Shown here in pieces: positions 1 through 7,212 of a stretch of 64,000 bases of DNA. Both the position numbers and the translations under genes were made by a program. Position 1 is the first letter of the stretch. Every line of letters starts with the position of its first letter. The stretch covers positions 4,113,001-4,177,000 of the forward strand of contig NZ_JAVDYB010000001.1 of assembly GCF_031458235.1 (NCBI RefSeq), written 5' to 3'. Source of the stretch: Catenuloplanes atrovinosus. GTDB taxonomy: Bacteria; Actinomycetota; Actinomycetes; Mycobacteriales; Micromonosporaceae. The notes beneath the pieces are model-generated. The model was not told the DNA's origin. It did no database searches and saw only the letters and a program-made list of their open reading frames with translations.

Positions 1-795
1 GCGCTGCACCTGGCGGAGCAGCTTGGACCAGGTGACCATGCCGACGATCCCGTCCGGGGTGGCGCCGCGGGCGGACTGGAACGCGCGGACCGCGGTCTCG
101 GTGGCCGGCCCGAATTCGCCGTCCACGGTCACGCTCTGCCCGGCCGCGTTCAGCAGGTGCTGCAGGACCCGCACGTCCGTACCGGTCGAGCCGCGCTCGG
201 TCCGCGGCCAGGGCGCCGGCTGATCGGCCTGGGTCCACCAGGTCGTCTGCTTCGACGCGCCGGCCCGGCTGAAGCTGAAGTGCACGTGATCGGTGTGCGG
301 GTTGCTGCCGGTGTAGGTGCGCCAGCCGTCCGCGGCCTGGTAGGAGCCCCAGATCCGGCCGTCGAAGATGATGTACATGACGCCGAGCCGCCGGGCGTTC
401 GCGTGCCGGTTGCCGTGCGCGTCGGTGGCGAGCAGCCAGGCCAGGAACTCATCGGCCCGGGCGTGGTCCGCGCCGCTGGCCGCGTTGATCGTCCAGTCCC
501 AGGCGCGGCCCTCCTTGTGCTCGGTCACCTCGCCGTCGGCGCAGGAGCGGACGATGCCGGAGTCACCGGTCGTCGGGTAGGTGCGCAGCGCCAGCTCGCG
601 GAAGCCGAGCACGCCCGGCTTGGCGACCGGGTCGCAGGTGTTCTGCGGGTCGTAGGCCGCGTACGCGTCGATGGTCGTGCCGAAGACCGGTGTGACGGGT
701 GGTACGGCGGCGGCCGGGCTCGCCGCGACCAGCACGGCCGCGGTCGCCGCGACGGCCGTGACCGCGCAACGGCGAAGGGTGGCTGCGAGGCGCAT
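1..795 (-). CDS. Secreted M15-like zinc peptidase with C-terminal peptidoglycan-binding domain (3' end outside window)
   Basis: Reads from ATG at 795 leftwards off the window edge; 265 residues are visible. Residues 1-30 look like a Sec signal peptide ending in SPAAA. Residues about 35-180 carry an M15-like pattern, EHKEGRAWD (H93, D100) and NPHTDHVH (H167, H170, H172), similar to the ARB-07466-like/M15 zinc-peptidase fold. Residues 200-262 form a PG_binding_1 domain with the usual VDGEFGPATETAVRAFQ and PDGIVG motifs. A GGAG ribosome site lies just upstream of the start. By family it should act outside the membrane on peptide stems of peptidoglycan, but the exact bond is inference. It belongs to a run of wall-active genes extending to 6585. 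The C-terminus may continue beyond the edge, so total length is unknown. Confidence 0.8.
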   Translation of the reverse strand, partial: MRLAATLRRCAVTAVAATAAVLVAASPAAAVPPVTPVFGTTIDAYAAYDPQNTCDPVAKPGVLGFRELALRTYPTTGDSGIVRSCADGEVTEHKEGRAWDWTINAASGADHARADEFLAWLLATDAHGNRHANARRLGVMYIIFDGRIWGSYQAADGWRTYTGSNPHTDHVHFSFSRAGASKQTTWWTQADQPAPWPRTERGSTGTDVRVLQHLLNAAGQSVTVDGEFGPATETAVRAFQSARGATPDGIVGMVTWSKLLRQVQR

Positions 796-1180
796 CAATC
801 TCTCCGGGGGTGTGCGGGCCTCGATCGGGAGACGGCCCGCGAAGGACTGTGCGCGGCGCGCGGGGCGACCGGCAACGGCCCGGCGCGTTTGTGGGACGGC
901 GGGACGCCCGCGCGGCACGGACGTGCGCGGACCTCAGGCTCCTGGGACGGGCGTGGGACGCGCGCCCGGCACCCCGGCCGTCCCGGCGGATCCCAGGCGC
1001 GTCCCGGGCCGCGCGCCGCGCACCTCGTCGGCGCGGGTGACCGCGAACGGCCGTCCCAGATCGATCACGGTCGTGGACCGGGACCCCGGACGGCTGGCAC
1101 GGTGGCTGGCGAGCCGGGCGGCGGCACCGGACAGCCGGAGGGGAGGACCCGTGACCGTTCCACCGTGCGTGTGCGCCGGC
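796..1180. promoter_or_regulatory. 385-bp non-coding gap with clustered GGGACG/CGTCCC hexamers
   Basis: No convincing gene. The gap holds the promoter of the leftward peptidase gene and the 3' flank of the HTH membrane gene. GGGACG occurs at 893, 901, 944 and 955 and its complement CGTCCC at 979, 1000 and 1052, giving seven copies within about 165 bp in both orientations. This is denser than base composition alone would suggest and may be a binding-site cluster; no known regulator is assigned. Confidence 0.4.
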
Positions 1181-2329
1181 CTACCGCCCGGGCCCGGTCG
1201 CCTCGGCCGTCGGTGGCGTGGGGGTCGGCGTCGCGTTCAGCGCGGCCTCGCAGAAGGGCCACGAGCGGAAGTCCCGCGTGACGCTCCACAGCTGGCGCGC
1301 GGCGTTGATGTTCCACTCCGGATCGAACGCCTGCACCGGCGTACCCTCGAGCTTCTTGAGCGTGCTGTCGGAGATCTGGAAGACGCCCCAGTTGCGCGAG
1401 CCGTTGGTGTTCGGCGTGATGTGCAGCGGGTCGAGCCGGGACTGGCAGCGCGCGATCGCCACCGCGTGGTCCGGGTCCTCCGGGAAGACCTGCCGGATCC
1501 GGGCCTCCACCTGCTCGCGCGGCCAGGTCGCCATGCTCACCCGCTGCTCGTAGAGCGCGGCCTTGGTGGCGTCGTCGACCACCCCCCGGGGCGGCAACCC
1601 GGCCAGCACCTGGAACGCGGTGACCCGGCGCAGCGTCTCCGGGCCGAACGCGCCGTCGACGTCGAGCTTCCCGCCCGCCCGGGCCAGCAGCGTCTGCACC
1701 TCAAAGACACACTCGTCGTTCTGGCCCATGCTGACCGGGTCCTCGCACGCGCGGGAGAAGAGCATGCGGTCGTCGGCCGGGCCGGTGGCCGGCGGGTCCT
1801 GCGGGTTACGCAGCGCGTACAGCCCCGCGGCGGCGGCGAGGACCACGGCCACGCAGACGGCGGCGGCGAGCGCGATCAGACGGCGGCGGGGACGGCGCGG
1901 CGGCGCGGACTCGGACGGCTCCATCGCGATCACCGGCTCGGCCGCGGGCTGCTCGGCGGCGGGCTCCTCGGTGGCGGGCGGCTCGGGCTCCGCGCCCACC
2001 TCCACCTCCGCGGGAGCGTCCGCGGGGACCGGGGCCGGCGGGCGGGTGACCGGCTCGGTGCGGCGGACCGCCTCGGCCGCGGCCCAGAGCCGGTGCAGGT
2101 GGCGGATCTCCTCCGGGGAGGCGCCGCAGGACTTGGCGAACGACAGGACGATCCGGTAGTCCTGCGGGACGCTGGCGCCCGAACAGTACCGGTGCAGGCT
2201 CGAACTGCTGACGCCGGCCAGCTTGCCCAATTGACTGAATCCGAAGCCGCTGCGGTTCTTCAACATCCGCAGGTAGGCAGCGAACCGTTCGGTGTGGTCG
2301 AGATGTTCGTCAATGACCTCCCCCGGCAT
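1181..2329 (-). CDS. Membrane-anchored HTH protein with extracytoplasmic PG-binding and pseudo-transglycosylase domains
   Basis: A 382-residue protein from ATG 2329. An upstream in-frame GTG at 2383 would add 18 residues but those codons are AT-rich at third positions, so 2329 is preferred. Order: XRE-like helix-turn-helix (about 2-75), Pro/Glu-rich linker (90-145), basic stretch then one membrane helix (151-173), PG_binding_1 (187-260, VDGAFGPET), and a transglycosylase-like SLT domain (277-362). In that SLT family the catalytic glutamate sits in an ARCESGLDP-type motif; here it reads ARCQSRLDP, so Gln replaces Glu at about residue 296. GVFQIS and DPEWNINAA are otherwise conserved. The layout suggests a one-component sensor with DNA binding inside and wall binding outside; the enzyme is probably inactive. 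Function is inference. Confidence 0.7.
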   Translation of the reverse strand: MPGEVIDEHLDHTERFAAYLRMLKNRSGFGFSQLGKLAGVSSSSLHRYCSGASVPQDYRIVLSFAKSCGASPEEIRHLHRLWAAAEAVRRTEPVTRPPAPVPADAPAEVEVGAEPEPPATEEPAAEQPAAEPVIAMEPSESAPPRRPRRRLIALAAAVCVAVVLAAAAGLYALRNPQDPPATGPADDRMLFSRACEDPVSMGQNDECVFEVQTLLARAGGKLDVDGAFGPETLRRVTAFQVLAGLPPRGVVDDATKAALYEQRVSMATWPREQVEARIRQVFPEDPDHAVAIARCQSRLDPLHITPNTNGSRNWGVFQISDSTLKKLEGTPVQAFDPEWNINAARQLWSVTRDFRSWPFCEAALNATPTPTPPTAEATGPGR

Positions 2330-2451
2330 GGCCCGACCATACACCAAAGCGCCTGACCGGCCTTTATTGGCATTAGCAACCACTTTCAGCCAAATCGCCG
2401 CGCGCCGACTCGCGGATCGCGAAACGGCCCACGAACGACGGGGAGAACGGG

Positions 2452-3411
2452 ATGCGAACGCCGGAGACCACCGCCGAACACCTGCTGACCGGCCTGGCCG
2501 CGGAGTTGTCCGCGCAGCTGTCCAGGGAACTGGACGAACGGCAGCGACGGCTGGTGCTGGGCGCGCGGGCCCGGCTGCTGGGCCGGGGCGGGATCGCGCT
2601 GGTGGCCCGCGCCGCGGGCGTCAACCGGAAGACCGTGGCCCGCGGCGTGGCGGAGCTGGACGAGGAGTCCCGGCCGGCGGGCCGGGTCCGCGCGCGGGGC
2701 GCCGGGCGGCGTACCGCCACCGAGGCCGACGAGGGTCTGGAGCGGGCGCTGTGGCGGCTGATCGAGCCGCGCGCGGCCGGTGCCGGGCGGCCACCGCTGC
2801 GCTGGACGACCAGCTCCGTGCGCCGCCTGACGGACGCGTTGCACGCCGCCGGGCATCCGGTGTCGACCTGGACCGTGCACCGGTTGCTGCGGGCCCACGG
2901 GTTCCGGCCGGCCGGGGCGCGCCGTGGCCGCGGACCCCGGTCGGCCGGCGACCGGGAGGGCCGGTTCCGCCGGCTCGGCGAGCGGGCCGCGGACTTCCTG
3001 GGCGCCGGCGATCCGGTGGTCTGCCTGACCGCGTGGGCGGACACCGCGCCGGACGGCGGCTCCGGCCGGTGCCGGGTCCCGGTCGGCGGCGACCGGGAGA
3101 CGGCCGTGGCCGCGGTGGCGGCGCTGCGCCGGTGGTGGTCCGCGACGGGTGCGCTCGAGCATCCCGGCGCCCGGCGGCTGCTGGTGGTGGTCGACGACCC
3201 GGACACCGGCGAGGACCGCAGCCCGTGGCTGCGGGCCGGGTGCGCCGCACTCGCATCGGACGGCGGGCCGGCGGTCACGGTCGGCCACCTGCCGCCCGGC
3301 ATCAGCCGGTGGAACCGCCTCGAACGCCGGGTGTCCGAACGGGTCGCACTCGGCCCGCGGGGCGGCCTGCTGGTGGTGGACGCGGTCCGGCCCGACGGCC
3401 CGGAGAACTGA
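2452..3411 (+). CDS. Degenerate or domesticated ISAzo13-type transposase
   Basis: A 319-residue protein with SD GGGGAGA before ATG 2452. It aligns by eye along the ISAzo13 transposase family: an N-terminal HTH (LGRGGIALVARAAGVNRKTVARG), PLRWTTSSVRRL, a second helix region (VSTWTVHRLLRAHGF), RRWW, LLVVVDD and the C-terminal LPPGISRWNRLERR. Two core features are altered. The first catalytic Asp, normally in a VxVDTK segment, is replaced (VVCLTAWAD), and about 50 residues expected after it are missing. The second Asp (VVVDD) and the Glu (RLERR) are kept. The gene has uniformly high GC3 and no stops, so it looks maintained rather than decaying. Transposition is unlikely; a DNA-binding role is possible. 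Confidence 0.6.
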   Translation: MRTPETTAEHLLTGLAAELSAQLSRELDERQRRLVLGARARLLGRGGIALVARAAGVNRKTVARGVAELDEESRPAGRVRARGAGRRTATEADEGLERALWRLIEPRAAGAGRPPLRWTTSSVRRLTDALHAAGHPVSTWTVHRLLRAHGFRPAGARRGRGPRSAGDREGRFRRLGERAADFLGAGDPVVCLTAWADTAPDGGSGRCRVPVGGDRETAVAAVAALRRWWSATGALEHPGARRLLVVVDDPDTGEDRSPWLRAGCAALASDGGPAVTVGHLPPGISRWNRLERRVSERVALGPRGGLLVVDAVRPDGPEN

Positions 3412-3415
3412 GCTT

Positions 3416-3479
3416 TTTCAACCTGACGCACCGAACCGTCCGGCGTCGCCCTGCCGCCCGGCCACAGGCCAGGTTGAAA
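3416..3479. repeat. 10-bp perfect inverted repeat with 44-nt spacer
   Basis: TTTCAACCTG at 3416-3425 is the exact reverse complement of CAGGTTGAAA at 3470-3479. It begins 5 bases after the stop of the transposase-like gene, in a 268-bp gap that is AT-richer than its surroundings and precedes the secreted M15 peptidase gene. It could be a long-loop terminator, an operator dyad, or a relic of transposon ends; no matching copy was seen left of the transposase gene. Confidence 0.4.
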
Positions 3480-3679
3480 TGGCTCACTGATTGACCAATT
3501 AATTGTCTCGCAGAACCATAAATGCCCGGCAATGGCCACGCAATGCCTCTTCAGGAAATAATCGCGGTCCGGAAAAATAGGTCATTAACGGCTCCTCGCA
3601 TTGACGTTTTTATGTCCCCTCGACAGGGTGGACGGCACGCGGCCCGTACCGGCGGGCCATCGTTACGGGGAGTATCCGG

Positions 3680-4429
3680 ATGACAATACCCAAGGTATTC
3701 CGTCTGTTCGTGGCGCTGTTAATGGCGCTTACCGCAACGGCCACATTGAACGTCGTGATGGCCGGCCCCGCCTCCGCCGACGCCTGCTACACCTGGAACC
3801 GCACGCTCCGGGACGGCATGTCCGGAGAGGACGTCCGGCAGCTGCAGATCCGGGTCGCCGGCTGGACGGCCTCCGGCGAGGTGCTCTCCATCGACGGTGA
3901 GTACGGACCGCGCACCGCCGCGGCGGTGGGCCGGTTCCAGACCGCGTACGGCCTGTCCTCGGACGGCGTCGCCGGCCCGCAGACGTTCAACCAGATCTAC
4001 GCGCTCCAGGACGACGACTGCAGCCCGATCCACTTCACGTTCGCCGAGGTCACCCAGTCGTCGACCTGTGGCAGTCAGGCCAGCCTGCAGGGCGGCGCGG
4101 TGCCGGCCGCGCAGGTGCGGCAGAACCTGATCCGGTCCATGTGGCGGGCCGAGGCGCTGCGCCGTCAGCTCGGCGACGCCCCGCTGATCGTCACGTCCGG
4201 CTTCCGCAGCGTGGCCTGCAACCAGCAGGTGGGCGGCTCGGCCGGCAGCCGGCACACCTACGGTGACGCGCTGGACTTCACCGGCACGCCGAGCCTGTGC
4301 GCCATCGCGCGGCAGGCCCGCACCGCCGGCTTCAACGAGATCATCGGCCCCGGCGCCGCCGGCCACAGCGACCACACCCACCTGGCCGACAAGCCGAGCC
4401 GCACCTGGTCCGCGCCGAACTGCTTCTGA
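3680..4429 (+). CDS. Secreted PG-binding D-Ala-D-Ala carboxypeptidase-like protein (M15_3)
   Basis: A 249-residue protein from ATG 3680 with SD GGAG 8 bases upstream. A Sec signal peptide spans 1-33 (cleavage near GPASA/DAC). PG_binding_1 covers about 38-108 (IDGEYGPRTAAAVGRFQ, SDGVAGPQTF). A peptidase M15_3 domain covers 118-249: SRHTYGDALDF supplies H192 and D199 and GHSDHTHLAD supplies H232/H234, the expected zinc ligands and catalytic positions. Expected to trim D-alanine-containing stem peptides outside the cell. Codon 14 is TTA inside the signal peptide, a rare codon in actinomycetes that makes expression potentially dependent on the bldA tRNA. It is followed 76 bp later by another wall hydrolase on the same strand. 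Confidence 0.8.
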   Translation: MTIPKVFRLFVALLMALTATATLNVVMAGPASADACYTWNRTLRDGMSGEDVRQLQIRVAGWTASGEVLSIDGEYGPRTAAAVGRFQTAYGLSSDGVAGPQTFNQIYALQDDDCSPIHFTFAEVTQSSTCGSQASLQGGAVPAAQVRQNLIRSMWRAEALRRQLGDAPLIVTSGFRSVACNQQVGGSAGSRHTYGDALDFTGTPSLCAIARQARTAGFNEIIGPGAAGHSDHTHLADKPSRTWSAPNCF

Positions 4430-4505
4430 CCGCGGGTCTTCCGCACACGTCCCGGGGGTCGTGGCGCTACCGCGGCCCTCGGTCTCCACTGAGGAGGTCC
4501 CGCTC

Positions 4506-5474
4506 GTGACAATCCGTTCCTCTCCCGGCACCACCCGGTCCACGCCGGCGCGCGCGGTCGCGGCGGCCGTCGCGTTCGTCCTCGCGCTCGGCGGCGCCGT
4601 GCTCGGTCCCGCGCAGCCGGCCAGCGCGTTCCCGGGTGCGTTCTTCCACACCCAGCGCGAGGGCAACCGAGGCGTCGACACCCAGGCCGTGCAGTACCTG
4701 CTGCAGGCCCGGGGGCATTCCACCACCGCCGACGGCGTCTTCGGCCCCAACACCCGCTCGTCGGTGGTGGCCTTCCAGGACTCCCGCGGCCTGGAAGACG
4801 ACGGCATCGTCGGGCCGCAGACCTGGGGCGCGCTCATCGTGACCGTCCGTCAGGGCGACTCCGGCGCGGCGGTCCGTGCGGTGCAGGCGCTGCTGAACAA
4901 GAAGCGGCGGCTGTCGCTGGCCGTCGACGGCGTCTTCGGCTCCGGCACCCACGCGGCGGTGGTCGCGTTCCAGAACCACGCCGGGATCACCGCCGACGGC
5001 ATCGTCGGGCCGACGACCTGGCAGAACCTGGTCTGGCACTACGCGTACCCGTCGTTCACCGACATGTGCGACCAGGACCCGGACGGCAACGGCGCCGCCA
5101 ACTGGGGCACCGGCGCCAGCATCGGCTCGCTGGAGGCCGCGGCCGCGTCCTTCGCCGGCAGCGGCAACGGCCGGCTGCCGCTGGGCGACATCAGCTTCGA
5201 GCACGGCGGCGACATCCCCGGCCACAGCACCCACGAGGGCGGCCTGGACGTGGACGTGTGGCCGATCCGCACCGACTCGGCGCAGTGCACGGCCGGCCGG
5301 ATCACCTGGCAGTCGTCCGCGTACGACCGGGCGGCCACCCGGCTCCTGGTCCAGCGCATCCGGGCCACCGGCCGGGTGGAGAGCATCTTCTTCAACGATC
5401 CCACCCTCATCAGCGAGGGGCTGACCACGAACTACCCGAACCACGACAACCACCTGCACATCAACTACCTGTGA
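4506..5474 (+). CDS. Secreted murein endopeptidase-like protein (M74/MepA-like) with two PG-binding domains
   Basis: A 322-residue protein starting at GTG 4506, chosen because GAGGAGG lies 8 bases before it and a signal peptide follows at once (1-41, ending AQPASA). Two PG_binding_1 repeats occupy about 48-112 and 115-178, each with a DGVFG motif. The C-terminal domain has HSTHEGGLDVDVW (H240, H243, D248) and NHDNHLHINY (H316, H318), the ligand pattern of penicillin-insensitive murein endopeptidases of the M15/M74 group. It should cut peptide cross-links in the wall. The reading frame is open further upstream, but that part has no ribosome site and lacks the signal peptide at its N-terminus. 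Confidence 0.78.
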   Translation: MTIRSSPGTTRSTPARAVAAAVAFVLALGGAVLGPAQPASAFPGAFFHTQREGNRGVDTQAVQYLLQARGHSTTADGVFGPNTRSSVVAFQDSRGLEDDGIVGPQTWGALIVTVRQGDSGAAVRAVQALLNKKRRLSLAVDGVFGSGTHAAVVAFQNHAGITADGIVGPTTWQNLVWHYAYPSFTDMCDQDPDGNGAANWGTGASIGSLEAAAASFAGSGNGRLPLGDISFEHGGDIPGHSTHEGGLDVDVWPIRTDSAQCTAGRITWQSSAYDRAATRLLVQRIRATGRVESIFFNDPTLISEGLTTNYPNHDNHLHINYL

Positions 5475-5482
5475 GTGCCTCC

Positions 5483-5512
5483 GGGGCCGGCCGCCGTCGG
5501 GCGGCCGGTCCC
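5483..5512. terminator. GC-rich hairpin after endopeptidase gene
   Basis: Arms 5483-5495 and 5500-5512 pair over 13 bases with one G-T wobble and a GTCG loop, starting 8 bases after the stop of the endopeptidase gene. There is no U-run, as is common for actinomycete terminators. It lies between two same-strand wall hydrolase genes and may separate or attenuate their transcription. Confidence 0.55.
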
Positions 5513-5532
5513 TCGGCACGGGGGAGGTCCGC

Positions 5533-6585
5533 ATGTCAGCACGTCCACTGTCCCGGCGCACGCTGTTCGGAGCGGGGCTGAGCGGCGCCGCCATCGCGGT
5601 CGGGGTGCCGCTGTCCGGCGCCGGGCCCGCGCTCGCCACCAGCCGCATCATCCCCACCGCCACCTGGGGCGCCCGGCCGCCGAGCGAGCCGATCACGGTG
5701 CTGGCCACGCCGCCGAACAAGATCATCGTGCACCACACGGCGTCGGCGAACAGCACCGATCTCAGCCGCGCGCACGCGGAGGCGCTCGCCCGGTCCATCC
5801 AGGCCGACCACATGTCCCGCGGGTTCATCGACACCGGGCAGCACTTCACGATCAGCCGGGGCGGGTTCACGCTGGAGGGCCGGCACCGCAGCCTGGAGGT
5901 GTTGCAGGCGGGCGGCGGCCACGTGGCCAGCGCGCACACCACCGGGCAGAACGACGAGGCGGTCGGCATCGAGAACGAGGGCACCTACACCACCGCCGTG
6001 CCACCGGCGGCGCTGTACGACCAGCTCGTCGCGCTGTGCACGGACATCTGCCGGGCGTGGGGGTTCAATCCGCGCGAGATCTACGGCCACCGTGACTTCG
6101 CGGCCACCGCCTGCCCCGGCGACGTGCTCTACGCCCGGCTGGCCACGCTGCGCACGGACGTGGCGGGCCGGCTCGGCGTCGCGGTCGACCCGTGGCCCAC
6201 CTTCGGCGAGGGCGCGCGCGGTCAGCACGTGCGGACCATCCAGCACCTGCTCCGGCAGCACGGCGCGACGGTCACGGCCGACGGCGCGTTCGGCCCGGCC
6301 ACCGCCGCCGCGGTCCGCGCGTTCCAGACCTCGCGGGGCCTGACGGCCGACGGCGTGGTGGGACCGCCGACCTGGCCCGTCCTGATCGTCACGGTCCGCA
6401 ACGGCGCCTCCGGCCCGGCCGTGGAGGCGGTGCAGGACCAGCTCGCCGCGCGCGGCTACGGCGTGTCGGTCGACGGCCGGTTCGGCCCGAACACGGAGGC
6501 GGCGGTCCGCGCGTTCCAGACCGATCGGGGCCTCGCCTCCGACGGCGTCGCCGGGCCGCACACGTGGCGCGCGCTGGTGTCCTGA
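5533..6585 (+). CDS. Tat-exported N-acetylmuramoyl-L-alanine amidase (PGRP/Amidase_2) with two PG-binding domains
   Basis: A 350-residue protein from ATG 5533 with SD GGGGGAGG. Its N-terminus has a twin-arginine signal (SRRTLFG, residues 7-13) followed by a hydrophobic stretch to about 36. The PGRP/Amidase_2 domain covers about 42-215: KIIVHHTAS gives the first zinc histidine and GHRDFAATACPGD gives the second histidine and the cysteine ligand. Two PG_binding_1 repeats follow (about 218-275 and 285-349). The reaction is cleavage of the amide between MurNAc and L-Ala of the stem peptide. Together with the two genes before it, it completes three different wall-cleaving activities encoded side by side on the plus strand. 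Confidence 0.88.
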   Translation: MSARPLSRRTLFGAGLSGAAIAVGVPLSGAGPALATSRIIPTATWGARPPSEPITVLATPPNKIIVHHTASANSTDLSRAHAEALARSIQADHMSRGFIDTGQHFTISRGGFTLEGRHRSLEVLQAGGGHVASAHTTGQNDEAVGIENEGTYTTAVPPAALYDQLVALCTDICRAWGFNPREIYGHRDFAATACPGDVLYARLATLRTDVAGRLGVAVDPWPTFGEGARGQHVRTIQHLLRQHGATVTADGAFGPATAAAVRAFQTSRGLTADGVVGPPTWPVLIVTVRNGASGPAVEAVQDQLAARGYGVSVDGRFGPNTEAAVRAFQTDRGLASDGVAGPHTWRALVS

Positions 6586-6597
6586 CCAGGCCGTACC

Positions 6598-7209
6598 ATG
6601 GCGCGGGTGGAGCCCGAGGTGAACACCGCGATCGACCTGGACCGGCGGCTCGCGGACGCGATCGAGCGGCTCGGCACCGGGATGCGCGCGCTCGCGCAGC
6701 AGAGCGCGCGCACCCGGGGTCTCTCACCGCTGCAGCAGCAGGCCGTGCTGGCGCTGTTCCGCCGCCCGACCGTGCGCCGCGAGGTCAACGCGCTGGCCGC
6801 GGAGTTCGACGTCACCACGCCCACCATGTCCGACGCCGTCTCCGCGCTGGAGCGCAAGCAGCTGATCACCCGCTCGCCGGCCGCGGACGGCCGCCGCCGC
6901 TCGCTGACGCTGACCCCGCTGGGCGTGTCCGTCGCGCGCGAGCTGACCGACTGGGACGCGCCGCTGCGCGACGCGCTGGCCAGGCTGCCCGCCGAGGACC
7001 GCGCGACCACGCTGCACAGCCTGCTGCGCCTGATCGCGGACCTGCGGCGCCGCGGCGTGATGAGCGCGGCCCGGATGTGCACCACGTGCCGCTTCTTCCG
7101 GCCGGACGTGCACGACGACCCGGCCGCGCCGCACCACTGCGCGCTGCTGGGCGCGCCGCTGCCGCTGATCGAGCTGCGCACCGACTGCCCCGAGCACCAG
7201 CCGGTCTGA
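6598..7209 (+). CDS. MarR-family regulator with C-terminal cysteine motif
   Basis: A 203-residue protein from ATG 6598; an in-frame GTG at 6607 is an alternative start. Residues about 40-150 form a winged helix-turn-helix (REVNALAAEFDVTTPTMSDAVSALERKQLITR). After the dimerisation region the tail (about 158-203) holds CTTCRFF, HHCALL and DCPEH, that is four cysteines and several histidines, which could bind a metal or act as a redox switch. This tail occurs in a subset of MarR proteins; its ligand is not known to me. The gene starts 12 bp after the amidase stop and could be co-transcribed with it. A MarR-like palindrome lies at 8694-8704, but linking the two is inference. Confidence 0.82.
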   Translation: MARVEPEVNTAIDLDRRLADAIERLGTGMRALAQQSARTRGLSPLQQQAVLALFRRPTVRREVNALAAEFDVTTPTMSDAVSALERKQLITRSPAADGRRRSLTLTPLGVSVARELTDWDAPLRDALARLPAEDRATTLHSLLRLIADLRRRGVMSAARMCTTCRFFRPDVHDDPAAPHHCALLGAPLPLIELRTDCPEHQPV

Positions 7210-7212
7210 CGG

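Noticed and set aside
3601-3900. Small plus-strand ORF before the M15 peptidase
   Set aside because: It overlaps the signal peptide and wall-binding domain of the peptidase in another frame and has Arg-rich shadow composition.
3680-4429. M15 peptidase as the glycopeptide self-resistance enzyme (VanY/VanX role)
   Set aside because: It is over 22 kb from the cluster, has a wall-binding module and no accompanying vanH/vanA genes; generic wall turnover is simpler.
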